A stretch of DNA of 64,000 bases from JBGPEQ01 sp050180895 (GTDB lineage: Bacteria > Pseudomonadota > Alphaproteobacteria > Dongiales > Dongiaceae), in assembly GCA_050180895.1 (NCBI GenBank), contig JBFXDS010000001.1:930001-994000 (forward strand), written 5' to 3'. This document shows positions 41,249 through 49,783 of this stretch, piece by piece (the stretch's first letter is position 1; the number at the start of each line of letters is the position of its first letter). The position numbers were made by a program, and so were the translations under genes. Below the pieces are notes generated by a model. That model was not told the origin of the DNA and did no database searches. It was given only the letters and a program-made list of their open reading frames with translations.

Positions 41249-44173
41249 ATGACTGACTGGCAAGACGCAAATCTCACCCTCACCGGGCACGATCTCTATA
41301 CCCCCAACCACGGCCCGGAGAACGGGCACTACGACTATATCTGGCGGGCCGAGTGGGAGCCGAAGGACAACACCTACACCTGGAACTACTTTCTGAGTGG
41401 CGCCAACAACCAGATCGTCGGCATCGTCCAGAACGATCCCATGCGAGGCAACATCGGCACCAAAGATACCGACGACACACGCTACTACGTCACGAACGGC
41501 TGGCCGAGCAACATTCCCTTCAGCGGCCTAGCACATCCCCTCCCGGAGATGGGGACCGTCCTGACCCATGACAACGTGACCGGGGGCAAGCACGACGACT
41601 GGATCTTCCTCGGCCCGGGCAACGACCGGCTCTCCGGGTCCGGCGGCAACGATTTCCTCGCCGGAGGCTCGCACGACGACCTCATCTATGCCGGCGCCGG
41701 GACTGACACGATCTACGGCGATTACGTCGAGGCGCCGATCGTGGCGCACCAGAACTTCGAGAACCAGGTCTTCAAATGGTCCCTCCCGACCAAAGCCGAT
41801 ACCCGGGTCGTCGACGGCAATGACATTCTCCACGGAAACGACCATTCGGACAAATTGTACGGCGGCGGCGGCAACGACCAGTTGGACGGCGGGCCCCGGG
41901 GCCAGGGCTGGACCGACGAGCTTACCGGCGGTGCCGGCGCGGACGCCTTCTTTCTCAGCTACAACACGAGCGCCAATGAGGCCGGGTCCGAGGAGGAAAG
42001 CTTCTGGTCGGCGGTAATCGAGGACTGGGTGCTGGACGACGCCCAGCAAACCACGAAGCAGATCGTCGAGAAGCTTGCCGAGACGGCAGCCGAGGATTTC
42101 TTCAAAAGCTTGACGGGCGGTCTCCTGCTCTCCGGCTTCAGCACGGGCGTGGAATCCCTGGCGGTCAATGGGTTGAAGTCGCTCTTCTTCAAGACCCCGC
42201 CGGCGCCGCCGCCGCCGACCGGCGAGGACGTGATGGTCGTCACGGATTTCGACCCGCGCGAGGACACGCTGATCCTGCCGGTCGAATCGGGCAAGACGCT
42301 GACGGCGACGCCGACCTTCTACGCCAGTTCGGCCGGAGATATCACCGATCGCTGGGGCATCGCGTTCCAGCATGTGGACGAGAAGACCAACGCGGTCACC
42401 AACTTCGCCGAAGTGTTCCTGTCGGACGCTTTCATGCAGGACGCATTCCAGAACGAGGAAGGCACCACCACCAACACGCCCGATGTGACCGATCCGAACG
42501 ACGCTGATGTTCCGGCGCTGTTCCGTCAGATCGTGAGCCAGTCGCTGCGGGTGGATTCGAACGGAATCCAGAATCCGCAACACTCCTACCCCTTCCCAAC
42601 GGACCCGGACGCCTACACCGACGGCGAGGTGCCCGACGAGGTGACCGACCAACTCACGCTTGAAGCCCCCGAGGGCGGCGTGGTGCAGATCTTCGGGGCG
42701 TTCGCGCCGCTCTCCATGGTCAAGCCGGCGATCGGATCGACTTTCCCGACCGTGGTCGGGAGCTATATGGGCGACATCCTGAACGTGAACGGCGTCTTCT
42801 TCGCGCCGTCGGATGCGCCGATCAGCCAGCTCGCCAGCACCGGCGTCACGGTCAAGGCCTTCGACGGCGACGACATCGTCTTCGCCGGCAACGGCCAGGA
42901 CTTCGTCTATGGCGGCGACGGCGACGACACGATCTACGGCATCGGCCAGAGCAGCGTGGAGACCCGCGAGATCTTCCGCGGCGGCTCGGGGAGCGACACC
43001 ATCTATCTCGGCTGGACCTCGACCTGGGCGCTGGCCGACGGCGGCGCGGACACCGACACGGTGGACTTCACCTATCTCGATCCTGCCAGCTTCACCGGCC
43101 TGACGGTCGACCTCGAGGCGGGAAGCGGGTCCGCGACCAATCTGCACGACGGCTTCGTCAGCCGCTACGACGTCGAGAACTTCGAGCAGGTCGTGGGATC
43201 GCTCGGCGACGACACCATCGCGGGTGGCGCGGTCGGCGAACGGCTCACGGGAGGCGAGGGCGGCGACACGATTTCCGGCCGCGGCGGATACGACACGCTG
43301 ATCGGCGGCCCCGGCGCGGATTTCCTGCAAGGCGACGCCGACCCCGATCAGTATCTGGGCCCGCAGTCGGACTGGGTCGGCGACAGCCTGCGCATCGATT
43401 CGATGGACATGCTGCAGATCGAGGGCCGCACCACGTACGTGACCGCACTCGGAACCGCGGACGGCTGGACCGAAATCGACCTCGGCGATGGCACCAGCTT
43501 CCGGATGCAGCCCGCGGACGGAACGACCACCTTCGATACCCTGACCCAGGTGATCTCCGACGGCAACCTCCTGCTTCTCGGCCCCGACTCGACCTATGAT
43601 CCGGACATCCTCGGTGGCCAACTCGGGGACTCGGCTCCGCCTGCCGGTCCTGGCCCGCGCGACGGCCTGGTGGTCGGCACCTCAGGGGACGACGAACTTC
43701 AGGGCGGAGACGGCGACGATCTGCTGCACGGCTTCGATGGCAGCGATCAGCTCTCGGGTGGCCGTGGCAACGACGTCGATGTCGGTGGCCCCGGCGCGTT
43801 CGACGTCCTTCGCGGCGGTCCGGGCGCCGACATTTTCGCCTTCCGCCATGAACTGGAGAATGGGATCCCGGAGGTCGACATCATCATGGACTTCGAATCG
43901 TGGCCCGATGCGATCAACCTCGGCGGCTATCGGATCACCGAGTACAGGGAGATGTCGGATGCGGTCCTGCTGACGGTCGGCCCCGACGAGGATCTGATCC
44001 TGATCAACGGCGTCTCCGATCTCGACCGCATTGTCTTCGTCGACGACCGCAGGCAGTGGATCGACACGCCGGTACCCGAGCTTGACTCGCCCGCGTTCGG
44101 CACGATGGTCGACCGTTGCGCCGAGCACCCGATGAGAGATCCGCAGGCGGACTTCGCGGACCTCGCGCTATGA
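41249..44173 (+). CDS. Large RTX (hemolysin-type calcium-binding) secreted protein
   Basis: A 974-residue acidic protein (MTDWQDANL start). It has RTX nonapeptide clusters in three areas: about 112-230 (GNDRLSGSGGNDFLAGG), 540-700 (GDDTIYGIG, GGDTISGRGG) and 810-880 (GDDELQGGDGDDLLHG). A non-RTX middle part holds a helical stretch around 265-320 and a Pro-run (PPAPPPP). There is no N-terminal signal peptide, as expected for type I substrates with a C-terminal signal. No protease HEXXH or lipase GXSXG site was noticed, so its activity is unknown. It overlaps the ABC transporter gene by 4 bp, making it the obvious cargo. Confidence 0.88.
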   Translation: MTDWQDANLTLTGHDLYTPNHGPENGHYDYIWRAEWEPKDNTYTWNYFLSGANNQIVGIVQNDPMRGNIGTKDTDDTRYYVTNGWPSNIPFSGLAHPLPEMGTVLTHDNVTGGKHDDWIFLGPGNDRLSGSGGNDFLAGGSHDDLIYAGAGTDTIYGDYVEAPIVAHQNFENQVFKWSLPTKADTRVVDGNDILHGNDHSDKLYGGGGNDQLDGGPRGQGWTDELTGGAGADAFFLSYNTSANEAGSEEESFWSAVIEDWVLDDAQQTTKQIVEKLAETAAEDFFKSLTGGLLLSGFSTGVESLAVNGLKSLFFKTPPAPPPPTGEDVMVVTDFDPREDTLILPVESGKTLTATPTFYASSAGDITDRWGIAFQHVDEKTNAVTNFAEVFLSDAFMQDAFQNEEGTTTNTPDVTDPNDADVPALFRQIVSQSLRVDSNGIQNPQHSYPFPTDPDAYTDGEVPDEVTDQLTLEAPEGGVVQIFGAFAPLSMVKPAIGSTFPTVVGSYMGDILNVNGVFFAPSDAPISQLASTGVTVKAFDGDDIVFAGNGQDFVYGGDGDDTIYGIGQSSVETREIFRGGSGSDTIYLGWTSTWALADGGADTDTVDFTYLDPASFTGLTVDLEAGSGSATNLHDGFVSRYDVENFEQVVGSLGDDTIAGGAVGERLTGGEGGDTISGRGGYDTLIGGPGADFLQGDADPDQYLGPQSDWVGDSLRIDSMDMLQIEGRTTYVTALGTADGWTEIDLGDGTSFRMQPADGTTTFDTLTQVISDGNLLLLGPDSTYDPDILGGQLGDSAPPAGPGPRDGLVVGTSGDDELQGGDGDDLLHGFDGSDQLSGGRGNDVDVGGPGAFDVLRGGPGADIFAFRHELENGIPEVDIIMDFESWPDAINLGGYRITEYREMSDAVLLTVGPDEDLILINGVSDLDRIVFVDDRRQWIDTPVPELDSPAFGTMVDRCAEHPMRDPQADFADLAL

Positions 44174-45975
44174 TAGCGAGCATCGAACAGGAGTGGTGGG
44201 CTGCGCGTACGCCCGCCACCTCCTCCACAAGCCGGTGGCGCCGAGGCGTGACGCCGGCGCTGTCCGTCACGGAGACGGGAATGGCCGGCGCCCTGAAGGC
44301 GGCGCGCCGGCTGCTGCTCCATGCGGGCCTGTTGAGCTTCTTCCTCAACATTCTGATGCTGACGGGCCCGCTCTACATGCTGCAGATCTACGACCGGGTC
44401 CTTGCGAGCCGTTCGCAAGAGACGTTGGCGGTCATCACGCTGCTGATTCTGGGTTTGTTTGCGGCGATGGCGATTCTCGACTTCGCCCGCGGCGCGCTCC
44501 TCGCGCGCGCCGGCGACGCGTTCGAGGCCGGCCTCAAGGACCTGACGTTCAATCTTGCGATGGATGCTGCCCGAGGCGGTGCGCCGGCAGCCGAGCAGCC
44601 GCTGAAAGACCTCCGCCAGATTCGTCGGTTCGTCGCGAGCCCGGCGCTGGCCGCGGTGTTCGACGCGCCGTGGACGCCGCTCTTTCTGGCGGTCGTATTC
44701 CTCATGCACTGGCTGCTCGGCGTCGTCGCGCTGACAGGGCTTGCGGCGCTGCTTGTCATCGCCGTCGTCAACGAGCGCGCCTCGCGCAAGGCGAACATCG
44801 CCGCGCAAGCGACAGCGGCGGAAGCCGACCGCCTCGCCATTGCGGCGTTCCGCAACGCCGCGGCGGCGGACGCCATGGGATTGCGGGGCAAGCTCAGGGT
44901 CCGCTGGCGCGCGCTCGGCGAACAGGCGAACGATAGCGCGGCGACAGCGAGTGATCGCATCGGCGGGCTGACGGCCGCGTCGAAGGCCGGCCGCCTGTTC
45001 TTGCAATCGGCAATCCTTGGAACGGGCGCGTTCCTGGCCATCAAAGGCATGGTCTCGCCCGGCGTTATGATCGCCGCGTCGATCATCGCAGGCCGGGCGC
45101 TGGCGCCGATCGAGAGCGTGACCGGCCAGTGGCAGGGCTTCGCGCTGGCGGCGATTTCCTTCAAGCGCCTTCGGGCCTTCGTCGGCGGTGCGAAAGAGCT
45201 GCCGGCGCCCACGGCGCTCCCCGCTCCGGCCGGCGTTCTCCGCGTCGACAAGCTCTATTGCCGGCCGGCGCCGGCGGCGAGGCCGGTCCTCAAGGGCATT
45301 TCCTTCGAGCTCGTGGCGGGGGAAACGCTCGGAATCGTCGGGCCGAGCGCGGCCGGCAAGTCCACGCTGGCGCGCGCGTTGGTCGGGGTCGAACAAGCGT
45401 TCTCCGGCGAGGTCCGCCTCGACGGCGCGAGCCTCGCGCAGTGGGACAAGGACGCGCTCGGGCGGCATGTCGGCTTCCTGCCGCAGGAGGTCGAGCTCTT
45501 CGGCGGCACCGCCGCCGAGAACATCGCGCGCTTCGACCCCGAGCCGGATCCGGGCGCGATCATCGCTGCGGCGAAGGCGGCGGGGGCCCATGACATGATC
45601 CTTTCGTTTCCGGACGGCTACGACACCGACATCGGCGAGCGCGGAAGGCATCTTTCGGCAGGCCAGCGCCAGCGCCTCGGCCTCGCGCGGGCTCTCTACG
45701 GCGACCCCAGCTTCGTCGTCCTCGACGAGCCGAACGCCAATCTCGACGCCCAGGGCGATGCGGCGCTCGCCGTCGCGGTGCAGGGCCTCAAGGCGCGCGG
45801 TGCGACGACGATCATCGTCGCCCACCGGCCGTCGGTCATCGCCCTCTTCGACAAACTCCTCCTGCTGGCCGACGGCGAGCTGCGCGGTTTCGGGCCGCGC
45901 GACGAAATGCTCAAGAGGATCGCGCCGCGGCAGGTGACGCCCATCGCCGCGTCCCTGGCGGGGAGGCGAGCATGA
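44170..45975 (+). CDS. Type I secretion ABC transporter (PrtD/LapB class)
   Basis: A 601-residue fused permease-ATPase. A polar N-terminal 45 residues precede a PrtD-like core (LLLHAGLLSFFLNILMLTGPLYMLQIYDRVL...SRSQETL) with about six membrane segments to residue 320. The ATPase has Walker A GPSAAGKST (about 391-399), signature LSAGQRQRLGLARAL, Walker B FVVLDEPN and the H-loop VAHRPS. There is no N-terminal C39 peptidase domain. It exports unprocessed RTX proteins together with the HlyD-type protein encoded next. Both junctions are ATGA overlaps. Confidence 0.94.
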   Translation: MIASIEQEWWAARTPATSSTSRWRRGVTPALSVTETGMAGALKAARRLLLHAGLLSFFLNILMLTGPLYMLQIYDRVLASRSQETLAVITLLILGLFAAMAILDFARGALLARAGDAFEAGLKDLTFNLAMDAARGGAPAAEQPLKDLRQIRRFVASPALAAVFDAPWTPLFLAVVFLMHWLLGVVALTGLAALLVIAVVNERASRKANIAAQATAAEADRLAIAAFRNAAAADAMGLRGKLRVRWRALGEQANDSAATASDRIGGLTAASKAGRLFLQSAILGTGAFLAIKGMVSPGVMIAASIIAGRALAPIESVTGQWQGFALAAISFKRLRAFVGGAKELPAPTALPAPAGVLRVDKLYCRPAPAARPVLKGISFELVAGETLGIVGPSAAGKSTLARALVGVEQAFSGEVRLDGASLAQWDKDALGRHVGFLPQEVELFGGTAAENIARFDPEPDPGAIIAAAKAAGAHDMILSFPDGYDTDIGERGRHLSAGQRQRLGLARALYGDPSFVVLDEPNANLDAQGDAALAVAVQGLKARGATTIIVAHRPSVIALFDKLLLLADGELRGFGPRDEMLKRIAPRQVTPIAASLAGRRA

Positions 45976-47288
45976 GCGCGCGGGGGGCTTCTCCCAAACC
46001 GCCGGGCGCGCCGTTCTTCATCGGACTGGGGCTCGGTGTGGTCGCGCTGGTGTTCGGCGGGACCGCGCTGTGGTCCATATTCGCGCCGATCGACGGCGCC
46101 GTCGTCGCGGCGGGACAAGTTGTGGTCGAGAGCAACCGCAAGACAGTGCAGCATCTCGAAGGCGGAACCGTACGCGAAATCCTCGTGCGCGAGGGCGAGA
46201 CTGTGGGAGCGGGTGCGGTACTCGCACGGCTCGATGACACTGTCCAGACAGCCAATGTCGCGCTCGTCGACGGTCAGTTGACGGAGCTTTATGCGCGGCG
46301 GGCGCGGCTGGAGACGGAGCGCGACGGTCGTGATGCTGTCATGCAAGCGCGCGGCGCTGCGGACATCATCGCGGGCGATCTGTTCGCCGACAGACTCGCC
46401 GGCCAGCGTAAGCTTTTCGCCGCGCGCCGGGAGACGCGGATAACGCAAATCTCGCTACTCGAAGAACGGATCGTTCAGCAGCGCAAACGCATCGACGGAC
46501 TCGATGCGCAGATCCGCTCGCTACGCAACCAGCAGCTCCTGATCGAAGACGAACTCGCCGGCGTGCGCAAGCTGCATGACCGAGGGTATGTGCCATTGAC
46601 GCGGATCCGCGCGCTTGAACGCGAGGCGTGGCGCCTGCGTGGCGAGCGCGGCGCGCGCACCGCGGGCGTAGCCGAAGCGACGAGCATCATCGCCGAGGCT
46701 CGCCTCGAGGTCGAACGCCTCGAGGAATCGGATCGCGAGGAGGCGATCAGGGAGCTCAGAGACGTTGAAGTCTCTATCGCGGAGCTTGAAGAACAACGTG
46801 TGACCGCCCTCGACGCCCTCCGCCGAACCGAGATTCTCGCGCCTCAAGGTGGTAGAGTGCTCAACCTCGTGATTCACACCGTGGGCGGCGTCATCGCGCC
46901 GGGGGCGCCGCTGATGGAGATCGTGCCCGACGGTGACCGATTGCGGGTCGCGGCGCGCGTCGCGCCGCAGGATGTCGACAATGTGCGCCCCGGCCAGGAG
47001 ACTCTGGTGCGCTTCTCCGCCTTCGGCTCGCGCCGGACGCCGGAAGCGGCGGGTGTCGTCCGCGACGTTTCCGCCGACAGCCTGGCGGATCAGACGACCG
47101 GAGCGCCGTTCTATCTGGTGCTCGTCGACATCCCCGAAGGTGCGGCGCTCGCGGATCTCCTCGACGGCCGGCCGCTTCTCCCCGGCATGCCGGTCGAAGC
47201 TTTCATTCGCACCGGCTCGAATCCCGCGATCAGCTACCTCCTGAAGCCTCTCGCAGACGCGATCGCGCGGTCGATGCGCGAAGAGTGA
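45972..47288 (+). CDS. Type I secretion membrane fusion protein (HlyD/PrtE family)
   Basis: A 438-residue protein. One N-terminal membrane segment (about 17-38) precedes a lipoyl-like half motif (VVESNRKTVQHLEGGTVREILVREGETVGAG). A long coiled-coil hairpin (about 100-285) and the HlyD C-terminal signature (ILAPQGGRVLNLVIHTVGGVIAPGAPLMEIVPDGD) follow. It bridges the ABC transporter to an outer-membrane channel. No TolC-like gene follows, so the channel must be encoded elsewhere. The last gene of the RTX secretion operon. Confidence 0.94.
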   Translation: MSARGASPKPPGAPFFIGLGLGVVALVFGGTALWSIFAPIDGAVVAAGQVVVESNRKTVQHLEGGTVREILVREGETVGAGAVLARLDDTVQTANVALVDGQLTELYARRARLETERDGRDAVMQARGAADIIAGDLFADRLAGQRKLFAARRETRITQISLLEERIVQQRKRIDGLDAQIRSLRNQQLLIEDELAGVRKLHDRGYVPLTRIRALEREAWRLRGERGARTAGVAEATSIIAEARLEVERLEESDREEAIRELRDVEVSIAELEEQRVTALDALRRTEILAPQGGRVLNLVIHTVGGVIAPGAPLMEIVPDGDRLRVAARVAPQDVDNVRPGQETLVRFSAFGSRRTPEAAGVVRDVSADSLADQTTGAPFYLVLVDIPEGAALADLLDGRPLLPGMPVEAFIRTGSNPAISYLLKPLADAIARSMREE

Positions 47289-47309
47289 GACGGGGGCGGG
47301 GGGCCGGCC

Positions 47310-47804
47310 TCAGCGCGGGTCGGCGAGGGTGGAGGCGAGCGGCCCGGCGCCATAGTTCTTCGGCGGCAAGGCCGGCTGCGGCAGGGGGTGGAACCGCGGC
47401 TCGCGGTCGTCGAGGCCGGACTCCTGCGGCGGCAGGGTCATTTCGACGCCGGCGCCGTTCGCCTCGCCCTCCTGCATCGCCGTCTGCAGCTCCTGCGCCA
47501 TCGGCACGTTCCAGGGCAGGGCGTAGACCTTCGGCTCCGGCGCACCCTCGAACTGGAGCCAGACATAGATCGCCTCGTTCTCGCGCAGGCTGGCGCCGAG
47601 CACCTGCGCCTTCTCCAGCTCGCGCCATTCGAGCCGCAACGGCTTGGGCCGGCCCAGCAGATCGACCGAGCCGCCATAGACGAGCGCGACGAGCAGGACG
47701 AAGATCGCGGCCGACGTCGCCCGCTGCCAGGACCGACCGCGCGGCAGCACCAGGAAGATGAAGGCCCCGAGCAGGAGGGCGAAGGTCACGGCCGAGACGA
47801 TCAT
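47310..47804 (-). CDS. Two-pass membrane protein, third gene of ExbB/ExbD-like cassette
   Basis: A 164-residue protein whose ATG overlaps the ExbD-like stop (ATGA). Two membrane segments (about 2-20 and 30-48) are followed by a soluble domain starting RPKPLRLEWRELEKAQVLGA and a Pro-rich, probably disordered tail. The soluble part has an alternating WLQFEG...KVYALPW pattern suggesting beta structure. I do not recognise the family. Co-translation with a proton-channel pair suggests an accessory or anchoring subunit. The 3' end is 21 bp from the convergent fusion-protein gene. Confidence 0.75.
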   Translation of the reverse strand: MIVSAVTFALLLGAFIFLVLPRGRSWQRATSAAIFVLLVALVYGGSVDLLGRPKPLRLEWRELEKAQVLGASLRENEAIYVWLQFEGAPEPKVYALPWNVPMAQELQTAMQEGEANGAGVEMTLPPQESGLDDREPRFHPLPQPALPPKNYGAGPLASTLADPR

Positions 47805-48388
47805 TGGCTGGCCGTCCTCAGGTCCTTGTAGAGCGTGTTGAGGCTTCCGGCGACCAGTTGGCCGTCGTCGTCGAGGTTGAACCGGAAGGCCGTCACCTGG
47901 TCGTTCTCGTGCCGCAGCTGGATCGTGGTCGTGGCCAGCTCCCGTGCGTCCTGCTGCGGGTCGGCCTTCGCGGTTGCGACCAGCTTCACGTCGACCGGAT
48001 AGGCGACGCCGACGCCGCGATACATGTGCACGTTGACGATGTATTCACCGGCCGGCATGCCGCGGCTGTAGGCGACCTCGTAGTTGTAGTCGGTGATGTC
48101 CTGCACCTTGCCGAGGTCGTCGCGCAGCAGGTTGAAGATGGTGCCGCTCTTGTTCGAATAGCCCACGGGGCGGTCGCCCGGCGCCAATACCCAGAGATCC
48201 ACGTCGGCATCGAGCGTGTCGGCCCACTGTGCTTCGACGATGACGTTCCCCGGCGACTTCTCGCCTACGGTCTCGGCCGAGTTGGCCGGCGGATTGACGA
48301 CCGACAGCATGAGCACGGTCATCAGGATGAAGCCGCCGAGCATGAGCAGCGCCGTGTCGAGCCACACCGTCAGGGTCTCTTCATCCAT
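47801..48388 (-). CDS. ExbD-like bitopic protein with non-canonical periplasmic beta domain
   Basis: A 195-residue protein with the topology of ExbD/TolR/MotB. A short cytoplasmic N-terminus and one membrane helix at about 11-31 are followed by a periplasmic domain. D11 in WLDTALLMLGGF sits at the cytoplasmic end of the helix, like the proton-accepting Asp of ExbD. The C-terminal part (about 50-150) is not an ExbD domain. VDLWVLAPGDRPVGYSNKSG followed by MPAGEYIVNVHMYRG resembles the beta-sandwich pattern of DUF2135/PPC-type domains. It overlaps the ExbB-like gene by 8 bp. A proton-driven motor coupled to a different load domain is the likely reading; function unknown. Confidence 0.7.
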   Translation of the reverse strand: MDEETLTVWLDTALLMLGGFILMTVLMLSVVNPPANSAETVGEKSPGNVIVEAQWADTLDADVDLWVLAPGDRPVGYSNKSGTIFNLLRDDLGKVQDITDYNYEVAYSRGMPAGEYIVNVHMYRGVGVAYPVDVKLVATAKADPQQDARELATTTIQLRHENDQVTAFRFNLDDDGQLVAGSLNTLYKDLRTASQ

Positions 48389-48968
48389 CGACGTTGCCCA
48401 GGAGCCGCAGGTTGATCTTGAGCCAGAGGTTGACGGCGATGCCCAGCAGCGTGGCGTAGAGCGAGACGTACATGCCGTCGACGACGGCCGCGATCATCGT
48501 CTTGACTTCCGCCACGTCGGCGGAGCCGCCTTCGCGGGCCGCCGAGAACGCGATGATCAGGCCGACGACGGTGCCCAGCAGGCCGATGCGCACGACGTGC
48601 GTCGCCAGCCATTGCACGTCGCGCCAGCGCTGCAGGAACACGCAGAGAATGCCGAGCCCGCCGATGCCCGCGATGAGCCAGCAGAGCGGGGCGGTCGCGC
48701 TTTCGAACGGCCGGCCGGCCAGGCCGGCGATCCACAGCGCCGCGACGACGGCGGCGCCCACCGCCTGCAGCACGACGCAGCGCGAGAGAAAGGCCGCGGT
48801 GCCGGCGAGGCTGGTGGCGTCGGCGCTCGCGTTGCGGGCCGCCGGCTGGCGATCCGGCGTCGGTCTGTCATCCCGTCGCTCCGACGGGATCTCCGCGGTC
48901 GGCTCGTAGCGGAGGGCCTCGATGACCGCCTGTCCGTTCCGTGAGGCACAGGGATTGAGGATCGCCAC
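48381..48968 (-). CDS. MotA/TolQ/ExbB-family proton channel
   Basis: A 195-residue protein with three membrane segments (about 65-85, 95-115 and 160-182). The conserved core RIGLLGTVVGLIIAFSAAREGG and VDGMYVSLYATLLGIAVNLWLKI matches the MotA/TolQ/ExbB domain, including the Thr residues that line the proton path. The first 60 residues are polar and poorly conserved. A GTG at 48968 is the best start: AAGGAGGA lies 6 nt upstream, whereas the ATG at 48974 abuts that box. It heads a three-gene unit with overlapping genes and has no TonB or Pal nearby. Confidence 0.82.
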   Translation of the reverse strand: MAILNPCASRNGQAVIEALRYEPTAEIPSERRDDRPTPDRQPAARNASADATSLAGTAAFLSRCVVLQAVGAAVVAALWIAGLAGRPFESATAPLCWLIAGIGGLGILCVFLQRWRDVQWLATHVVRIGLLGTVVGLIIAFSAAREGGSADVAEVKTMIAAVVDGMYVSLYATLLGIAVNLWLKINLRLLGNVDG

Positions 48969-49047
48969 GGCCATTCCTCCTTTGAACGGGGTCAGAGTCG
49001 CGCCGTTGCGGGGTCTCGCGGGACTCCGTCGGGAACCCCGGCAGCCG

Positions 49048-49365
49048 TCAGGTCTGCGGGCCCAGGGCGGCGGGGTCGATCCGCTTGTCCTGCCAGCTCT
49101 CGCCGGCGGCGACCAGGCAGCTGACGCCGTTCGGGCTGGTGATGAGGATCGACCATGTCAGCTTGGTGTCGCTCTTGAGCACTTCGAGCAGCTGGCCGTC
49201 GCTGGTCAGCGCGACGGATGCCGGCTGCTCGCGGAAATCGTTGGCCAGCTTCGTCAGCACGTCGTTCCGCGCCGCGCAATAGGGCGGAGCCGCCGCCGCA
49301 AGGGCCAGAGTCGGGACGAAGAGGGCCGCGGCTGCCGCCGACGTCGCAAATCCGATTCTACGCAT
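49048..49365 (-). CDS. Small secreted protein with two cysteines, unknown
   Basis: A 105-residue protein with a good signal peptide (MRRIGFATSAAAAALFVPTLALA) and a GGAGGA site 8 nt before the ATG. The mature part (about 80 residues) has two Cys (PPYCAARND and VSCLVAAGESW) that could form a disulfide. A TWSILITSPNG strand lies near the second. This layout occurs in many uncharacterised alphaproteobacterial periplasmic proteins. It lies between the entericidin-like and ExbB-like genes, with gaps of 51 and 79 bp, so operon membership is plausible. Confidence 0.72.
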   Translation of the reverse strand: MRRIGFATSAAAAALFVPTLALAAAAPPYCAARNDVLTKLANDFREQPASVALTSDGQLLEVLKSDTKLTWSILITSPNGVSCLVAAGESWQDKRIDPAALGPQT

Positions 49366-49416
49366 TCTCGTATCCTCCGATCTTCAGGCGACCCCGCCGC
49401 GGTCTTCTATCACGCT

Positions 49417-49572
49417 CTAGTCGGCTTCTTCCTGAATGTCCTCGCCGACCGACTCGACATCCCGCCCGAAGCCTTCGCTCGTGTTGCAGCCGGTCAGCAC
49501 CAGGGCCGACCCGGCGAGCGCCGAGCACAGGATCGCCAGTTGCAGCCATTTCGTCATCGCCAACGAATGCAT
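49417..49572 (-). CDS. Entericidin A/B-family small lipoprotein
   Basis: A 51-residue lipoprotein reading frame. The signal sequence is MTKWLQLAILCSALAGSALV, with lipobox LTGC and Cys near residue 29. The mature peptide NTSEGFGRDVESVGEDIQEEAD matches the conserved NT.EGFG.D....G entericidin pattern. An AAGGAGAG site precedes the ATG, and a second ATG lies five codons in. Entericidins are stress- or stationary-phase-induced membrane-lytic antidote/toxin lipoproteins in enterobacteria; alphaproteobacterial members often belong to general-stress regulons. An EcfG-like promoter lies upstream. Confidence 0.85.
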   Translation of the reverse strand: MHSLAMTKWLQLAILCSALAGSALVLTGCNTSEGFGRDVESVGEDIQEEAD

Positions 49573-49638
49573 GGGACACTCTCCTTGCAGCGTTTGGATT
49601 TTCCGGCGTGCGTTGCGACGCAGGCACGCAATTCAAGG

Positions 49639-49664
49639 AACGGCAGCCCGCAAAGGCAGGTTCC
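49639..49664 (-). promoter_or_regulatory. EcfG-type promoter upstream of entericidin-like gene
   Basis: On the minus strand GGAAC (49664-49660), a 17-nt spacer and CGTT (49642-49639) match the alphaproteobacterial general-stress sigma consensus GGAAC-N16/17-CGTT. The predicted start would leave a leader of about 60 nt before the ATG at 49572. Confidence 0.65.
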
Positions 49665-49783
49665 GATGCGGCCGGACAGCCACAACAATGTCACCGTGCC
49701 GTCTTCGCCGTCCCGAGCGCGCGGACGTCGAACGAAACGATAGGAATGAGAGCCGGATGATCCGGCAGGGCCGGCGGCTGCGC

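Noticed and set aside
41058..41252. 64-codon frame overlapping the end of the duplicated protein gene and the RTX start
   Set aside because: Mostly overlaps a supported gene, has no ribosome site at its start and no recognisable features; a shorter leader peptide remains possible but unsupported.
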